Below are positions 6,275 to 6,755 of a DNA stretch of 6,755 bases, one piece after another. How positions within the stretch are numbered: the first letter of the stretch is position 1; each line of letters opens with the position of its first letter. Under the pieces are notes generated by a model. It worked only from the letters and a program-made list of their open reading frames with translations. It was not told the DNA's origin and ran no database searches. A program made the position numbers and the translations under genes. The DNA comes from a bacterium. Its GTDB lineage: Bacteria; UBP15; UBA6099; DSWB01. Location of the stretch: the NCBI GenBank assembly GCA_020061125.1, contig JAGUYV010000227.1, positions 1 to 6,755 of the forward strand, in the 5' to 3' direction.

Positions 6275-6302
6275 ATTTCGGCAGAGATCGTCCGGGACTT
6301 TA
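6275..6302 (-). promoter_or_regulatory. Predicted sigma28 (FliA/SigD) promoter of flagellin
   Basis: On the minus strand TAAAGTCC begins at 6302 and GCCGAAAT lies at 6275-6282, with 16 bp between TAAA and GCCGAAAT. The known flagellar sigma consensus is TAAA, 14-16 bp, then GCCGATAT or GCCGATAA. The match is complete in TAAA and seven of eight to GCCGATAT. The start would be near 6268, giving a leader of about 178 bases. Confidence 0.6.
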
Positions 6303-6349
6303 GCGGTTTTCCAGAGATGCCGGAACACTGCGCGCGGCATTGCGCATTT

Positions 6350-6370
6350 GCCTGTATAATACGCACAGGC
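6350..6370 (+). promoter_or_regulatory. -10 box within an inverted repeat, upstream of the TldD/PmbA-type gene
   Basis: A perfect TATAAT lies at 6355-6360, about 46 bases before ATG 6407. No good -35 box is found 16-18 bp upstream. GCCTGT (6350-6355) and ACAGGC (6365-6370) are exact inverted copies with nine bases between them, overlapping the -10 box and the expected start. This is where a repressor operator would be placed. Confidence 0.5.
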
Positions 6371-6396
6371 GCAACGCCGTATGAATCGCACGCACT

Positions 6397-6400
6397 GGAG
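6397..6400 (+). promoter_or_regulatory. Ribosome binding site of the TldD/PmbA-type gene
   Basis: GGAG lies six bases before ATG 6407. It selects this start over the out-of-frame ATG at 6381. Confidence 0.7.
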
Positions 6401-6406
6401 CCGGAC

Positions 6407-6755
6407 ATGACGGAAATCAGGGAACAACAACTCGAAGATCTGATGAGCAGGGCCGCGGCCTCTGGAGCGCGTTTTGCGGATGTGCGAGCCGTGACCGGAG
6501 ACAGCTCCACGGTCGAGGTGCAGGACGGGCGCGTGGAAAAGGTGCACGCCACGCGCAGCCAGGGCGCGGGCGTGCGCGTTCTGGTGGGAAACGCCTGGGG
6601 TTTCGCATCGGTCAACAGTTTTCGGGAGGCGGATCTCACGGAGTGCCTTGAGCGCGCCCTGGAGCAGGCGCGCGCCCTGGCCCCGTACGCCACGGAGCCT
6701 GTCGAGCTTGCGGATTGCCCGGCATCGCGCGGCCAGGGCGGCCCCGGCGGGATTC
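6407..6755 (+). CDS. TldD/PmbA family metalloprotease, N-terminal part; 3' end outside window
   Basis: The first 116 residues are present and the frame is open to the window end. They match the N-terminal domain of the TldD/PmbA (modulator of DNA gyrase, peptidase U62) family: a short helix (EQQLEDLMSRAAASG), ARFADVRAV (21-29), VEVQDGRVEKVHATRSQGAG (36-55), then VRVLVGNAWGFASVNSF and a helix ECLERALEQARALA. In E. coli TldD and PmbA form a cytoplasmic heterodimeric zinc protease that trims small peptides, such as microcin B17 precursor or CcdA. The zinc motif HExxxH lies in the missing part. The GVRVLV...WGFAS stretch leans towards TldD, but PmbA cannot be excluded. In many genomes the two genes are adjacent, so the partner may follow outside the window. 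It is divergent from flagellin with its own -10 box. Confidence 0.85.
   Translation, partial: MTEIREQQLEDLMSRAAASGARFADVRAVTGDSSTVEVQDGRVEKVHATRSQGAGVRVLVGNAWGFASVNSFREADLTECLERALEQARALAPYATEPVELADCPASRGQGGPGGI

Larger units (their letters stand above)
6091..6406. other. Divergent intergenic control region, no gene seen
   Basis: These 316 bases separate the divergent flagellin and TldD/PmbA genes. The left part (6091-6268) would be the long flagellin leader. It contains a 5'-terminal hairpin and GGA motifs at 6101-6103, 6143-6145 and 6170-6172 (minus-strand sense). The middle holds a sigma28-type promoter (6275-6302). The right part holds the -10 box, inverted repeat and ribosome binding site of the plus-strand gene. 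I see no convincing small coding frame or RNA gene here. Confidence 0.6.

Noticed and set aside
6352-6368. LexA box (CTGT...ACAG)
   Set aside because: The spacing is nine bases; the E. coli type site requires eight, and LexA sites vary between lineages. Kept only as an unnamed inverted repeat.

Overview
The window is GC-rich bacterial chromosome holding five protein genes, two of them cut by the window edges. No mobile element, CRISPR array, rRNA or tRNA was seen. A PVC-superphylum or related Gram-negative bacterium is suggested. The main reason is the long GreA-type protein: a Tudor/CarD-like N-terminus, a long helical region with an acidic-tryptophan motif, then GreA coiled coil. From memory this resembles the oversized GreA of Chlamydiae and relatives. 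The MFS style, a secreted GH36-like enzyme and an isolated flagellin fit such an organism, but the lineage is inference.

Layout: 1-1253 (minus) is the first ~417 residues of an exported glycoside hydrolase clan-D (GH36 alpha-galactosidase-like) protein with altered active-site motifs. 1254-1455 is a divergent promoter region with a sigma70-type promoter in each direction. 1456-3015 (plus) is the GreA-type fusion, which lacks the usual GreA C-terminal domain and is closed by a hairpin terminator. Convergent with it, 3083-4636 (minus) is a 12-helix MFS transporter with its own predicted promoter just behind the flagellin gene. 4723-6090 (minus) is a flagellin with a beta-sandwich insert in the variable region, two cysteines and a C-terminal extension. 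6091-6406 is a divergent control region: a sigma28-type promoter and 5'-terminal RNA hairpin for flagellin, and a perfect -10 box inside an inverted repeat for the gene on the other side. 6407-6755 (plus) is the N-terminus of a TldD/PmbA-type metalloprotease.

The genes do not form an operon or an evident common pathway. Each appears to have its own promoter, and the flagellin stands alone, outside a flagellar cluster. I did not find a clear undescribed multi-gene system. The most unusual items are the GreA-type protein that keeps the catalytic coiled-coil tip but not the RNAP-anchoring C-domain, and the flagellin with a P-domain/PPC-like insert under an apparent FliA promoter.
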